Notes: generated from the letters alone by a model not told the origin. Positions 17,478 to 29,387 are shown, numbered from the stretch's first letter. The stretch is DNA of 64,000 nucleotides from Aggregatimonas sangjinii (GCF_005943945.1 NZ_CP040710.1:2243001-2307000); one strand, 5' to 3'. A program made the numbers and translations.

Positions 17478-18926
17478 ATGTCTAGTATTAGTTCTTACGA
17501 AAAAGAATTGGCTTTTCAGGCCGACCGAAGAAAAGCAACTACCGAATTTATCAAACTCACTAGCGATTTATGGTATGATAAAACCATCGAGGTAGTTTTG
17601 TTCAAAAATCAGGTCATCGATAAGAATGTGAGCGATATCATCAATTTGCACGAATATGCCGGAAAATTTGTACAAAAACCCATTTCAATATTCGATTCTG
17701 TAGAAATATTAAGGGCCATAAACGATATATCCCTACCCCCCTCGAAATTGGATATCGGCAAACTCACCTACGAATACCATTCAGACGACCAAGGCTTTGC
17801 CGATGTGAAAGCCTTTGTAATCGACAAACTCAAAGGAGCACACAAGACCAAGGAAATAAACCCGCAAGATGTGGTGCTTTATGGTTTCGGACGTATTGGC
17901 CGCTTGCTGGCCCGAGAACTTATGGCCAAAACCGGAAAAGGCAACCAGCTGCGATTACGTGCCATCGTGACCCGAGGAGAAATCAACGCAGGGGTCCTGG
18001 AAAAAAGGGCCAACCTACTTCGTACCGATTCGGTACACGGAAAATTTATGGGTACCGTAAATGCCGATATAAAGAAAAAAGCGCTGATCGTAAACGGTAC
18101 TACCGTTCATATGCTAAGTGCCGACAGTCCGGAAAGCCTCGATTATTCGAAATATGGTATAGAAAAAGCCCTGGTAATCGATAATACTGGAGCATATAGG
18201 GGTAAGGCAAGTCTTGGACAACACCTCAAGGCTAAAGGTGTTTCCAAAGTTTTGCTTACCGCACCGGGCAAAGGAATCCCGAATATCGTTCATGGCGTGA
18301 ATCACGTTGAGTATGACCCGGACAACCTAAAGATATATTCCGCAGCATCCTGCACCACCAACGCCATTTCGCCGATTCTAAAAGTAATCGATGATTCGCT
18401 GGGCATTGTAAAGGGACATCTGGAAACCATACATGCTTACACCAATGATCAAAATTTGATGGACAATATGCATGGCAAATATCGTCGTGGTCGAGCCGCA
18501 GCCCTGAATATGGTAATTACCGAAACCGGTGCGGGAAAAGCGGTAACAGAGGCCTTGCCCGGATTGGAGGGTAAACTAACTTCGAACGCTATACGGGTAC
18601 CCGTCCCAAACGGTTCCCTAGCCATTTTAAATCTGGAAATCAAAAACAAGACGAGTGTCGATGGCATCAACACCATCATCAAAAAATATGCTCTGGAGGG
18701 CGATTTGGTGGAACAAATCAAATATTCCTTGAGCAAGGAAGTGGTTTCGTCGGACATTGTCGGTACCTCGGCCCCTTCGATTTATGATAGTATGGCGACC
18801 ATAGTATCCAGTAATGGAAAAAATGTAGTGCTATATATATGGTATGATAACGAGTATGGGTATTCACATCAGGTTATCCGATTGGCGAAATACATCTCTA
18901 AAGTTCGAAGGTTTACGTACTACTAA
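17478..18926 (+). CDS. Glyceraldehyde-3-phosphate dehydrogenase, long form
   Basis: 482 residues from the ATG at 17478; an upstream in-frame ATG at 17401 region would run through the promoter. It has the NAD-binding motif GFGRIGRLLAR at about residue 140 and the catalytic cysteine in ASCTTNAISP, followed by HAYTNDQNLMD. Ordinary GAPDH has ~335 residues; here an extra N-terminal domain of ~130 residues precedes the Rossmann fold. This long form is, as I recall, found in Bacteroidota alongside a standard GAPDH. A -7 element TACTTTTG lies at 17433-17440. Glycolytic or gluconeogenic direction cannot be told. Confidence 0.92.
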   Translation: MSSISSYEKELAFQADRRKATTEFIKLTSDLWYDKTIEVVLFKNQVIDKNVSDIINLHEYAGKFVQKPISIFDSVEILRAINDISLPPSKLDIGKLTYEYHSDDQGFADVKAFVIDKLKGAHKTKEINPQDVVLYGFGRIGRLLARELMAKTGKGNQLRLRAIVTRGEINAGVLEKRANLLRTDSVHGKFMGTVNADIKKKALIVNGTTVHMLSADSPESLDYSKYGIEKALVIDNTGAYRGKASLGQHLKAKGVSKVLLTAPGKGIPNIVHGVNHVEYDPDNLKIYSAASCTTNAISPILKVIDDSLGIVKGHLETIHAYTNDQNLMDNMHGKYRRGRAAALNMVITETGAGKAVTEALPGLEGKLTSNAIRVPVPNGSLAILNLEIKNKTSVDGINTIIKKYALEGDLVEQIKYSLSKEVVSSDIVGTSAPSIYDSMATIVSSNGKNVVLYIWYDNEYGYSHQVIRLAKYISKVRRFTYY

Positions 18927-19117
18927 ACTACTTTAGTGCGTGTTGTTTCCCTATAGTTTTACGGGTGCATTGGAAGCCACGCGAAAAAACCCAGTTTTTG
19001 GTCATATTAAAATGCATCGGGCAGCTAATACCTTATTTTTTTTCTTAATTGATTTTATTGAATTACTTTTGAGTCCTCTAAATCAAAATTTATTAATACT
19101 TAGCAACTAAACTGAAA

Positions 19118-19738
19118 ATGAAAGGTTTAAGAATATTAATTATTATAACCGCTCTAATGGCCGCTCACCTGAACTATGCGCAGGATGATTCGAACGAGGA
19201 ACTTTTATCGTTAGACAGGGGGCCGATTACAAGTCAATTCGACTATGTGTATAAAAAATCAGGAAACTATCGCTCCGATGGCAAAAGATATGAAGTGGTT
19301 CGTGTGATTTCCCTAGATAAACTGAGACAGAATGTCTTGGACACCCTTGAGGTATACAGCAAAAAAGAGGGCGAATTAAAAGCCACGATTGCAGGGCATG
19401 AGACCACCATCAGTTCGCTGAACAAAAAATTGGAAGAGACCACTGGAAACTTGGTTTCGGTTACCGAAGAGAAAGACAGTATGTCTTTTTTAGGTATTCA
19501 AGTGTCCAAGGCCTCCTATAACACCATGTTATGGACCGCCATCGCCGCTCTTTTGGGTACACTGTTGTTTTTTGTGTACAAATTCAGAAAAAGTAACTCA
19601 TTGACCCAAGAGGCGAAATCCAATTTATCCGAATTGGAGGTCGAATATGAAGACCATAGGAGACGAGCTCTGGAAAGAGAGCAACGCATCAGCCGGCAGC
19701 TACAGGATGAAATCAACAAATACAAAAAAACAAAATAA
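19118..19738 (+). CDS. Membrane protein with coiled coils, function unknown
   Basis: 206 residues. It has a signal peptide (MKGLRILIIITALMAAHLNYAQ), an extracytoplasmic coiled coil (~65-120), one transmembrane helix (MLWTAIAALLGTLLFFVYKF, ~138-158) and a second charged coiled coil to the end. Close relatives in flavobacteria are often labelled tRNA (guanine-N1)-methyltransferase, almost certainly by carry-over from neighbouring trmD; there is no methyltransferase motif. A -7 element TACTTTTG lies at 19064-19071, and a strong terminator follows. The function is unknown; the layout suggests an envelope scaffold. Confidence 0.75.
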   Translation: MKGLRILIIITALMAAHLNYAQDDSNEELLSLDRGPITSQFDYVYKKSGNYRSDGKRYEVVRVISLDKLRQNVLDTLEVYSKKEGELKATIAGHETTISSLNKKLEETTGNLVSVTEEKDSMSFLGIQVSKASYNTMLWTAIAALLGTLLFFVYKFRKSNSLTQEAKSNLSELEVEYEDHRRRALEREQRISRQLQDEINKYKKTK

Positions 19739-19741
19739 TAG

Positions 19742-19766
19742 AAAGCTCCGAAAGGAGCTTTTTTTC
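19742..19766 (+). terminator. Intrinsic terminator
   Basis: AAAGCTCC (19742-19749) pairs with GGAGCTTT (19754-19761) around a 4-nt loop, followed by a T-run. It ends the coiled-coil membrane protein transcript; the next gene starts only a few bases later. Confidence 0.88.
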
Positions 19767-19773
19767 TACGACC

Positions 19774-20214
19774 ATGATTCAAATCATTACCGCGACTGAA
19801 AAAGATATTCCGCTTGTAGCGCCGCTATTCGATGCGTACAGAATCTTTTATAACCAAGAATCGGACTTGGCAGGTGCCGAGCGTTTTCTAAAAAAACGAT
19901 TCGCCAATAGGGAGTCCGTGATTTTTTTGGCTATGAACGAGGACGAACCAATAGCGTTCACGCAGCTATACACCACATTTTCTTCGGTTTCGATGCGCCC
20001 CGTACTGATACTGAACGATTTGTTCGTATCGCCCTCGCACCGCAAAAAAGGTGTTGGCGAAGCACTCTTGAAGCATGCCAAGGAATACTGTTTACAAATG
20101 AAGTATAAGGGACTCGCGCTGGAGACTGCCATTGATAATCCCGCGCAGCAACTGTATGAGCGTCTTGGATGGCAAAAAGATACGCATTGTTTTCACTATT
20201 TTTGGTCAGCTTAA
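19774..20214 (+). CDS. GNAT-family N-acetyltransferase
   Basis: 146 residues forming one GNAT domain: [18 protein letters not shown] at the start, acetyl-CoA loop [17 protein letters not shown], and the ending [15 protein letters not shown]. The acceptor is unknown. It begins right after a terminator, 10 nt before trmD, and may be cotranscribed with trmD. Confidence 0.87.
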   Translation: MIQIITATEKDIPLVAPLFDAYRIFYNQESDLAGAERFLKKRFANRESVIFLAMNEDEPIAFTQLYTTFSSVSMRPVLILNDLFVSPSHRKKGVGEALLKHAKEYCLQMKYKGLALETAIDNPAQQLYERLGWQKDTHCFHYFWSA

Positions 20215-20224
20215 ACTATTCCGG

Positions 20225-20899
20225 ATGCGCATAGATATCATCACCGTACTTCCCGAACTATTAAAGAGTCCGTTCGATGCCTCCATTCTGAAGAGAGCCA
20301 TTGAAAAAGGACTTGTAGAAGTTCATATGCACAATCTAAGGGACTATACGGATAAGAGCTATAACCAAATAGACGACTATCAGTTCGGTGGGGGCGCGGG
20401 AATGGTCATGATGATCGAACCCATTGATAAATGCATTAGTGCATTAAAAGCGGAACGGAGTTATGATGAAGTAATCTATATGACCCCGGACGGGGCAACT
20501 TTTAATCAGAAAATGGCAAATAGCCTTTCGTTGTGCGGAAATATCATCATCCTTTGCGGGCATTACAAGGGCGTGGACCAACGTGTGCGCGATACCCTGA
20601 TTACAAAGGAAATATCCGTTGGTGATTATGTGCTTTCCGGCGGGGAACTTGGTGCGGCCCTGGTCTGTGATGCCATTATTCGATTGATTCCCGGTGTGCT
20701 CAACAACGAAACTTCCGCTTTGACCGATAGCTTTCAAGACAATCTATTGGCACCTCCCGTTTTTACGCGTCCTGCAGAATACAAGGGAATGAAGGTTCCC
20801 GAAGTGCTGTTAAGCGGGAACTTTCCGAAAATCGAGAAGTGGAGGGAAGATCAGGCCCTAAAACGAACCGAAAAACTAAGACCTGACCTCTTAAAGTAA
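20225..20899 (+). CDS. trmD: tRNA (guanine37-N1)-methyltransferase
   Basis: 224 residues from the ATG at 20225; the longer in-frame reading runs into the GNAT gene. It methylates G37 of tRNAs that read CNN codons. Knot signatures are [24 protein letters not shown] and [14 protein letters not shown]. Family order trmD-rplS is kept, with one small membrane gene between them. Confidence 0.96.
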   Translation: MRIDIITVLPELLKSPFDASILKRAIEKGLVEVHMHNLRDYTDKSYNQIDDYQFGGGAGMVMMIEPIDKCISALKAERSYDEVIYMTPDGATFNQKMANSLSLCGNIIILCGHYKGVDQRVRDTLITKEISVGDYVLSGGELGAALVCDAIIRLIPGVLNNETSALTDSFQDNLLAPPVFTRPAEYKGMKVPEVLLSGNFPKIEKWREDQALKRTEKLRPDLLK

Positions 20900-20902
20900 G
20901 TC

Positions 20903-21226
20903 ATGGAAGAGTTACCGGTCCTCAATATATTTGGAGGCATCCTCATCTACATCGCAAAATTTTTGATTGTCATCGCCTCCATACTAGCGGTATACAAAAA
21001 GAAGACCACGGGAAGTATTTTATTGCTTATCGGAGCCATTTCGATTTTAGTCGGTGATGTAGCAAGTACCGTTCTGCTCTTTCATGCAGGGCGTACTGGT
21101 GCCGAGCAGGTGGTGAAAATTACTGGAGTGAATTCCCTGGTAGCTGCATGCACCCATCTGCTTTTTGCTACAGGGGTATTGGCCTACATTGTTCAGACGG
21201 CAAAAGACAAAACAAAAACGGAATAG
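20903..21226 (+). CDS. Small multi-pass membrane protein, unknown
   Basis: 107 residues with three predicted hydrophobic helices (ILIYIAKFLIVIASILAVY, ILLLIGAISILVGDVASTVL, LVAACTHLLFATGVLAYIV) and a charged tail. I do not recognise a family. It starts 3 nt after trmD, so it is likely cotranscribed, and ends just before the rplS promoter. Confidence 0.7.
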   Translation: MEELPVLNIFGGILIYIAKFLIVIASILAVYKKKTTGSILLLIGAISILVGDVASTVLLFHAGRTGAEQVVKITGVNSLVAACTHLLFATGVLAYIVQTAKDKTKTE

Positions 21227-21255
21227 GCCGAATACCAAAAAAGAGTGTTTTCTTC

Positions 21256-21285
21256 TTGCCTACTCACAATTATTAACTATTTTTG
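21256..21285 (+). promoter_or_regulatory. Bacteroidota-type promoter of rplS
   Basis: TTG (21256-21258), a 19-bp spacer, then TATTTTTG (21278-21285), matching the TTG-N19-TAnnTTTG form used by the primary sigma factor of this phylum. The leader to the rplS ATG is about 65 nt. Confidence 0.75.
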
Positions 21286-21354
21286 CGCTCTGTAAAATCA
21301 ACCTCTGACGAGAATCGTGAACGTTGGTCATTGCATCATAATAAATCCAATATC

Positions 21355-21705
21355 ATGGAAGCATTAATCAATTTTGTAGAGAACGAGTTCGTAACCAAAA
21401 AAGAATTTCCAAAATTCTCGGCCGGTGACACGATAACCGTTTATTATGAAATTAAGGAAGGAGAAAAAACACGTACGCAGTTCTTTAAAGGTGTGGTCAT
21501 TCAGCGCAGAGGCTCTGGCGCTACCGAGACCTTTACGATAAGAAAAATGTCGGGTACCGTTGGTGTAGAACGTATCTTTCCGGTCAATATGCCGGCTTTG
21601 CAAAAAGTTGAGGTGAACAAAAAAGGTAAGGTTCGTAGAGCCCGTATCTTCTACTTCAGAGGACTTACAGGTAAGAAAGCAAGAATCAAAGAAGTACGTT
21701 CTTAA
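21355..21705 (+). CDS. rplS: 50S ribosomal protein L19
   Basis: 116 residues from the ATG at 21355, matching the family start (MEALINFVENEF). L19 signature segments are GDTITVYYEIKEGEKTR, FKGVVIQRRG and the basic C-terminus RRARIFYFRGLTGKKARIKE. An upstream in-frame start at 21283 would lie within the promoter. It is transcribed from its own promoter and ends at a good terminator. Confidence 0.97.
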   Translation: MEALINFVENEFVTKKEFPKFSAGDTITVYYEIKEGEKTRTQFFKGVVIQRRGSGATETFTIRKMSGTVGVERIFPVNMPALQKVEVNKKGKVRRARIFYFRGLTGKKARIKEVRS

Positions 21706-21724
21706 CATTAAAAAACATTTATTG

Positions 21725-21755
21725 AAAAGCCTTCCGATAAACGGAGGGCTTTTTT
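21725..21755 (+). terminator. Intrinsic terminator after rplS
   Basis: AAAAGCCTTCCG (21725-21736) pairs with CGGAGGGCTTTT (21742-21753), one G-T pair, followed by Ts. Confidence 0.9.
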
Positions 21756-21813
21756 ATGAACATTTGTTAATTACGATGGTTCATAACATGTTCATTTTAA
21801 ATATGTTAAATAA

Positions 21814-22240
21814 TTTGGTTGATTAGGTATTTAAAATTATATTTAGGTGTCTTTAAAGGAGAATCTGTCGAAGAAAAGCCTTTAAAAACTATAAAGTTCA
21901 CGTAATTTATACTGTTGATTTAGTTTTTAAGGATTTGGGTAACCAAACTCTTTTTAAACGAGCAAAGTTGTAAGGGCTGTAGCTTTTACTGAACACTTTG
22001 TGAAGGCCCTCGAAGCTTTTTAAAACTTCGGTTTTAAAATCCCTTCTTGAAATTGGAGAAACGGAAAGAAATACATGCGTTGCTTAGTCGTATGATAAAG
22101 AACAAATGTATTTTAAACGTGTTGGTAATGATGCAGATGCAATCAATGGTTGCCGTTTTACCTCAAGGGGTAGAACACACAGTTTGCTAGTTACTAAAAG
22201 AAAGCCATGTCAATGTACTTGTACAATGATATGGCTTTTG
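21814..22240 (+). ncRNA. Candidate structured RNA between rplS and isocitrate dehydrogenase
   Basis: No gene lies between the rplS terminator and 22547, yet the segment shows RNA-like structure in one direction. TTTG (21814-21817), a 20-bp spacer and TATATTTA (21838-21845) resemble a promoter. TTTAAAGG (21852-21859) pairs with CCTTTAAA (21879-21886). TTTTAAAAC (22018-22026) and GTTTTAAAA (22031-22039) form a perfect 9-bp stem closed by a UUCG tetraloop. A terminator-like hairpin ends at 22239. If real, the transcript is about 390 nt. I found no RNase P, tmRNA, 6S or SRP hallmark. The promoter and extent are inference. Confidence 0.3.
22201..22240 (+). terminator. Long hairpin without a gene upstream
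   Basis: Arms 22201-22218 and 22221-22238 match at 16 of 18 positions (AAAGCCAT...ATGGCTTT), followed by Ts. It resembles an intrinsic terminator, but the nearest upstream gene, rplS, already has its own terminator about 450 bp earlier. Confidence 0.6.
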
Positions 22241-24766
<2,526 letters not shown>

Positions 24767-24792
24767 GTCTCTGATTTTTTTTGAATACAATC

Positions 24793-24821
24793 AAAAACCC
24801 TTGCTGCAGGCGAGGGTTTTT
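24793..24821 (+). terminator. Intrinsic terminator after isocitrate dehydrogenase
   Basis: AAAAACCCTTGC (24793-24804) pairs with GCGAGGGTTTTT (24810-24821) with one G-T pair and a 5-nt loop. Confidence 0.85.
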
Positions 24822-24893
24822 GGTTTCACAAATAAAAGTTAAGGTTTTCCGCTTGCCGCTTTTCATACCTATTTTTATAAAAAATTGCATTGA

Positions 24894-27269
24894 ATGTCGC
24901 TACGCAAATCGGTACTTCTTTTATTTTTCACCACTTCTTTTTTTCTTGCAACCGCCCAACAAAAATACACTCTTAGCGGAACCGTTTCCGAGGCGTCCAG
25001 CAATGAAACTCTTATTGGGGTAACCATAGCGGTACCCGAACTAAAAACGGGGGTTACTACCAACGAATACGGGTTTTACTCCATTACACTTCCTGAAGGC
25101 ACCTACAAAATATTAATTGATTATTTAGGCTTCAAAAATGTTGTTCAAGAAATTTCATTGATCGAAAATCAAAGAATCAACTTTCAATTGGTCGAGGAAG
25201 CGGAACAATTGCAAGAGGTTGTCGTGACCGAAGATGCGGAAAAAATGGATGTTCGGACGCCACAAATGAGCGTAAATGTGCTCTCGGCGGCAACGATTAA
25301 AAAAATCCCTGTTATTCTTGGGGAGGCAGATGTCATCAAATCGATATTGTTGTTACCAGGTGTTACCAGCGCAGGAGAAGGCGCCTCCGGATTTAACGTT
25401 AGGGGCGGTGCGGTAGACCAAAATTTAATTCTGCTAGACGAGGCGATTATTTTTAACTCCTCTCACCTGTTCGGTTTCTTTTCGGTCTTTAATCCAGATG
25501 CCATAAAGGATATCAAACTCTACAAAGGGGGTATTCCAGCGCGCTATGGTGGTCGTGTATCATCCGTTTTGGATATTTACCAAAAGGAAGGCAATAGCAA
25601 GGAATTTCATGCCAACGGCGGTATTGGCGTCGTAGCTAGTAGATTGTTGTTGGAAGGTCCGCTCGTAAAAGATAAGGCCGCCTTCCTAATTGGTGGAAGA
25701 AGTTCCTATGCCCACCTCTTTTTAAAAGCGGCCGGGGAAGAGAATACGGCCTATTTCTATGATTTGAATGCAAAGCTCAATTACAATATCAATGACCGTA
25801 ATAGTATTTATTTATCAGGGTATTTCGGACGTGATGTTTTCGGGATAAGCGAAAGTTTCGTCAACACTTATGGCAACGCAACCGGTAATTTTCGATGGAA
25901 CCACCTCTTCTCGGACAAACTGTTCTCCAATCTTTCCTTGATTTATTCGGACTATTTCTACGGCTTGGAGCTCGATTTCGTAGGTTTCAATTGGAATTCG
26001 GGTATTCAAAACTTCAATGTCAAGTACGACCTCAAACATTACCTCAATGACAAACTGCAGGTAAATTATGGCATCAATAACGTTTACTACCAATTCAATC
26101 CTGGAAAAATAGAACCTAGCAATTCCGAATCGGGAATTATCGAGGATCAGCTTATTCAAAAATATGCAAACGAATTTGCCGCTTACATCGACGTTGAACA
26201 TGATATTACCCCAAATCTGAGTTTAGGTTATGGCCTGCGTTACAGTAATTTCATTCGCTTGGGACAGGATGAAATCAACGTTTATGAAGATGACAATCCT
26301 GTTTTTTTCGACCCATTATCGTTAGTGTACAGTGAGGGAACGCCCGTTGAAATCGCCAACCCAGGTCGCAATGAAAGTCTCGCGACCTTTAATAATCTCG
26401 AGCCGAGAATTTCACTTTCATATGCTATAAATGACAACAGTTCTATCAAAGCCAGCTATACCCGATTGGCGCAATACCTACATTTACTGTCGAACACCAG
26501 CTCCCCCACCCCATTGGATGTATGGACGCCCAGCGGCCCATTCACCAAACCGCAATTGTTAGATCAATATGCCTTAGGATTTTTCAAGAATATCAAAAAC
26601 GGGGAGTATTCCTTTGAGAGCGAGGTTTTTTATAAGGATATCCAGAACCGCATCGATTATATAGATGGAGCCAATCTTATTGCGAATGATGCCATAGAAC
26701 AAGTGATTCTCAACGGGAAAGCACGTGCCTACGGTCTTGAATTTCTGCTCCGTAAAAACACGGGCAAGTTCCAGGGTTGGTTGGCCTATACGCTTTCCAA
26801 ATCGGAACAACAGACTCCCGGAAGAACGCCCTTGGAAACCGGGATCAACTTTGGGGAGTGGTACAATACGCCGTATGACAAACCGCATGATCTTTCATTA
26901 TATGGTAGTTATGACCTAAATGACAAATGGTCTTTTAATACGAACTTTGTTTTCCAGACCGGACAACCCACCAATTACCCTGTTGGGCAGTTTGAATTTC
27001 AAGGCCTGGTAGTGCCCTTTTACGGTGCTAGAAATACGGAGCGACTACCGGCTTATCATCGCGTTGATATTGCCGCGACCTTAACGCCCAGAAAAAACAA
27101 AGGCCGCAATTTTAAAGGGGAATGGGTATTTAGCGTATACAATGTGTATAACAGAAGGAATGCGGCATCTATCAATTTTAGACGTAATCAGGATACTGGA
27201 TCGAACGAGGCAATACGTACTTCTATTTTTGGAGTCGTTCCTGCAGTTACCTATAATTTTAAATTTTAA
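24894..27269 (+). CDS. TonB-dependent outer-membrane receptor
   Basis: 791 residues. Signal peptide (LLLFFTTSFFLATAQQ), then an N-terminal carboxypeptidase-regulatory-like beta domain (~23-105), a plug domain with FNVRGGAVDQNLILLDEA, and a 22-strand-type barrel ending in VVPAVTYNFKF with the C-terminal aromatic. It imports a substrate across the outer membrane using TonB energy. It is followed 3 nt later by a DUF4249 lipoprotein gene, not by SusD, so this is not a standard polysaccharide locus. The substrate is not known. Confidence 0.9.
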   Translation: MSLRKSVLLLFFTTSFFLATAQQKYTLSGTVSEASSNETLIGVTIAVPELKTGVTTNEYGFYSITLPEGTYKILIDYLGFKNVVQEISLIENQRINFQLVEEAEQLQEVVVTEDAEKMDVRTPQMSVNVLSAATIKKIPVILGEADVIKSILLLPGVTSAGEGASGFNVRGGAVDQNLILLDEAIIFNSSHLFGFFSVFNPDAIKDIKLYKGGIPARYGGRVSSVLDIYQKEGNSKEFHANGGIGVVASRLLLEGPLVKDKAAFLIGGRSSYAHLFLKAAGEENTAYFYDLNAKLNYNINDRNSIYLSGYFGRDVFGISESFVNTYGNATGNFRWNHLFSDKLFSNLSLIYSDYFYGLELDFVGFNWNSGIQNFNVKYDLKHYLNDKLQVNYGINNVYYQFNPGKIEPSNSESGIIEDQLIQKYANEFAAYIDVEHDITPNLSLGYGLRYSNFIRLGQDEINVYEDDNPVFFDPLSLVYSEGTPVEIANPGRNESLATFNNLEPRISLSYAINDNSSIKASYTRLAQYLHLLSNTSSPTPLDVWTPSGPFTKPQLLDQYALGFFKNIKNGEYSFESEVFYKDIQNRIDYIDGANLIANDAIEQVILNGKARAYGLEFLLRKNTGKFQGWLAYTLSKSEQQTPGRTPLETGINFGEWYNTPYDKPHDLSLYGSYDLNDKWSFNTNFVFQTGQPTNYPVGQFEFQGLVVPFYGARNTERLPAYHRVDIAATLTPRKNKGRNFKGEWVFSVYNVYNRRNAASINFRRNQDTGSNEAIRTSIFGVVPAVTYNFKF

Positions 27270-27272
27270 ACG

Positions 27273-28166
27273 ATGAGGAAGCTATGCTTTATGATACTTG
27301 CGGTTGGCGTGCTCTTAGGATGTGAGGATGTTATTGATGTTGATGTTCCAATTGACGACCCACGCCTGACCATCGATGCGCTTTTTAGAATCGATGCCGC
27401 TCAGAGCCTACAAACCGTTAGGGTGAACGCGGGAATTACAAGTGGTTTTTTCGACGAATTACAGGCCGCTGATTTAGAAGAGATTGCATTGATAAATCTC
27501 GATTACGAACCAACAGACGCAAATGATTCCAGCATATTGCAACTGTCCGAAGTTGCCCCCGGAGTTTACGAGGGCACCAAGAATACAGTATTCTTTTCAG
27601 AAGGCGAGCTGCGTTTGTTCATCAGGCATCAAGGGCAGCGTTATCTTGCAAGTACCGCCTTTGTACCCACCACCGATATAGATGAACTGGTACAAGGGGA
27701 AGACAATCTTTTCGGCGGCGATGAGACCGAAATCATCGTCTCATTCATAGATACTCCCGACAGAATGGATTATTACCTCTTTGATTTGGATTTTAATGAG
27801 TATTTAGTAACCGAAGATGTATTTTATCCAGGACAGCGCTTTGAGTTTTCCTATTTCTATGATGACGCCGTCACACCGGGTATGGACCTGGATATTAGTA
27901 TTCTGGGGGTAGACATGCAATTTTACAACTATATGAACCAAGTTATCGCCCAAGCGGATGGGGGCAGCGCCGGACCTTTCCAAACGCCCTCGGCTACAGT
28001 ACGAGGGAATATCATAAATGTAACCGATGCAAATATCGCTACGATTGAAGATGCCGCGGCGGTCGAAAATATTGGATCCTTAGAGGGGATAGATAGCACC
28101 GATAACTTTGCCTTGGGATATTTTGCCATATCGCAGACCTTTACCAGATCGATTACCGTCGAATAA
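27273..28166 (+). CDS. DUF4249-family lipoprotein
   Basis: 297 residues with a lipoprotein signal peptide (MILAVGVLLGC, lipobox LLGC) and the family's opening EDVIDVDVPIDDPRLTIDA. DUF4249 proteins usually sit beside TonB-dependent receptors like the one 3 nt upstream; by analogy with SusD I infer that it is a surface partner of that receptor. It converges with glycerate kinase 7 bp away and no terminator is visible. Confidence 0.85.
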   Translation: MRKLCFMILAVGVLLGCEDVIDVDVPIDDPRLTIDALFRIDAAQSLQTVRVNAGITSGFFDELQAADLEEIALINLDYEPTDANDSSILQLSEVAPGVYEGTKNTVFFSEGELRLFIRHQGQRYLASTAFVPTTDIDELVQGEDNLFGGDETEIIVSFIDTPDRMDYYLFDLDFNEYLVTEDVFYPGQRFEFSYFYDDAVTPGMDLDISILGVDMQFYNYMNQVIAQADGGSAGPFQTPSATVRGNIINVTDANIATIEDAAAVENIGSLEGIDSTDNFALGYFAISQTFTRSITVE

Positions 28167-28173
28167 ATATTCT

Positions 28174-29325
28174 TCAATTAGCCGAGATTGACCTAAAATA
28201 AGTGGCCACTTGATTTTCGATCAACTCACTGGCATGCCGCATGCTATAATCCAATGTCATGTTTTTTTTGTGTATTTCCAGTACTTGGTCCAAGCCCATG
28301 GGCGTATACTGCTCCTTCCCTAATTCCGACTTTCCGCAGACCGCGATTACAGGAATATTATATGCCCTTCCTAGCTGGACAACCCCTTTTATCAATTTTC
28401 CGTTTGCGGTCTGTTCGTCCAACTTCCCTTCCCCGGTGATGATATAGTCAAATGTTTTGGAAGCCAATAGCATTTCCAATTCGGTTATCTTGAACAGAAA
28501 CTCGGTACCCGGAATAAATTCGGCATTGAGAAATACTTTCAGTCCGTACGCCGCCCCACCGGCAGCTCCTGCCCCCGAAATAGCTGCAGCGTTCTTGAAT
28601 AGCTGTTCCCGAACCAATTTTGACAGTCGCTTTAAACCTTTGTCCAGCAATACTATCTGCTGGGCGGACGCTCCCTTTTGCTTTCCATAAGTATATGCAG
28701 CTCCTTTTTTCCCATACAATGGATTGGCTACATCATTGACGGCAAAAATGGCCGTTTTTTCAAGGGAAACGGCATCCGCAGACCTTTTGATGTGCGAGAT
28801 TTTAGTTAAATTTCCACTTGTAGGCGCCAATCGATTTCCCCTGGAATCCCGAAACTCGAAACCTAGCGCTCCTGCAATTCCGATGCCGCCGTCGTTTGTA
28901 GCGCTACCTCCCAAACCTACGTAGATGCTTTCCGCCCCTTTCTCGATGGCATCCTTGATTTGTAGACCGGTGCCGTAACTGGATGTTTTCATTACATGGC
29001 GTTCATCTTCGGCCAACAATTCGAGTCCGGCTGCTTTGGCCATTTCAACATAGGCCGTTTTGCGATGTGCATCCCAAAGGTAAGCTGCATTGATTTTTCT
29101 CCCCAAAGGGTCCTCCGTCACCATGAAAATCTGATCGCAACCCAATTTCTTATGGATTGAATCAAGAAACCCATCACCCCCATCCGAAACGATGACCGAA
29201 TGTATGTCGACTTCCGGAAAAACCGAATATATTCCCTTACCTAGAGCAGCAATGACGCCTTCGGCAGATAATGAGCCCTTAAACTTATCGGGTAATAACA
29301 GCACACGTAATGCGGTATTTTTCAT
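28174..29325 (-). CDS. Glycerate kinase (type 2)
   Basis: 383 residues, full length. It phosphorylates glycerate. Signature segments are LLPDKFKGSLSAEGVIAAL, IVSDGGDGFLDS, YVGLGGSATNDGGIG, GAGAAGGAAYGL and ITGEGKLDEQTANGK. It is a single gene on the minus strand. No glyoxylate or tartrate genes are nearby, so the pathway is not shown by context. Confidence 0.93.
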   Translation of the reverse strand: MKNTALRVLLLPDKFKGSLSAEGVIAALGKGIYSVFPEVDIHSVIVSDGGDGFLDSIHKKLGCDQIFMVTEDPLGRKINAAYLWDAHRKTAYVEMAKAAGLELLAEDERHVMKTSSYGTGLQIKDAIEKGAESIYVGLGGSATNDGGIGIAGALGFEFRDSRGNRLAPTSGNLTKISHIKRSADAVSLEKTAIFAVNDVANPLYGKKGAAYTYGKQKGASAQQIVLLDKGLKRLSKLVREQLFKNAAAISGAGAAGGAAYGLKVFLNAEFIPGTEFLFKITELEMLLASKTFDYIITGEGKLDEQTANGKLIKGVVQLGRAYNIPVIAVCGKSELGKEQYTPMGLDQVLEIHKKNMTLDYSMRHASELIENQVATYFRSISAN

Positions 29326-29387
29326 CTTTACGGTATAATGTCATTTGAAATATAAGGTTTACTTTTGAATGTATGGGAAACAAGGTA

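Noticed and set aside
19118-19738. tRNA (guanine-N1)-methyltransferase label
   Set aside because: Signal peptide, membrane helix and coiled coils are seen; the true trmD with all motifs is at 20225-20899.
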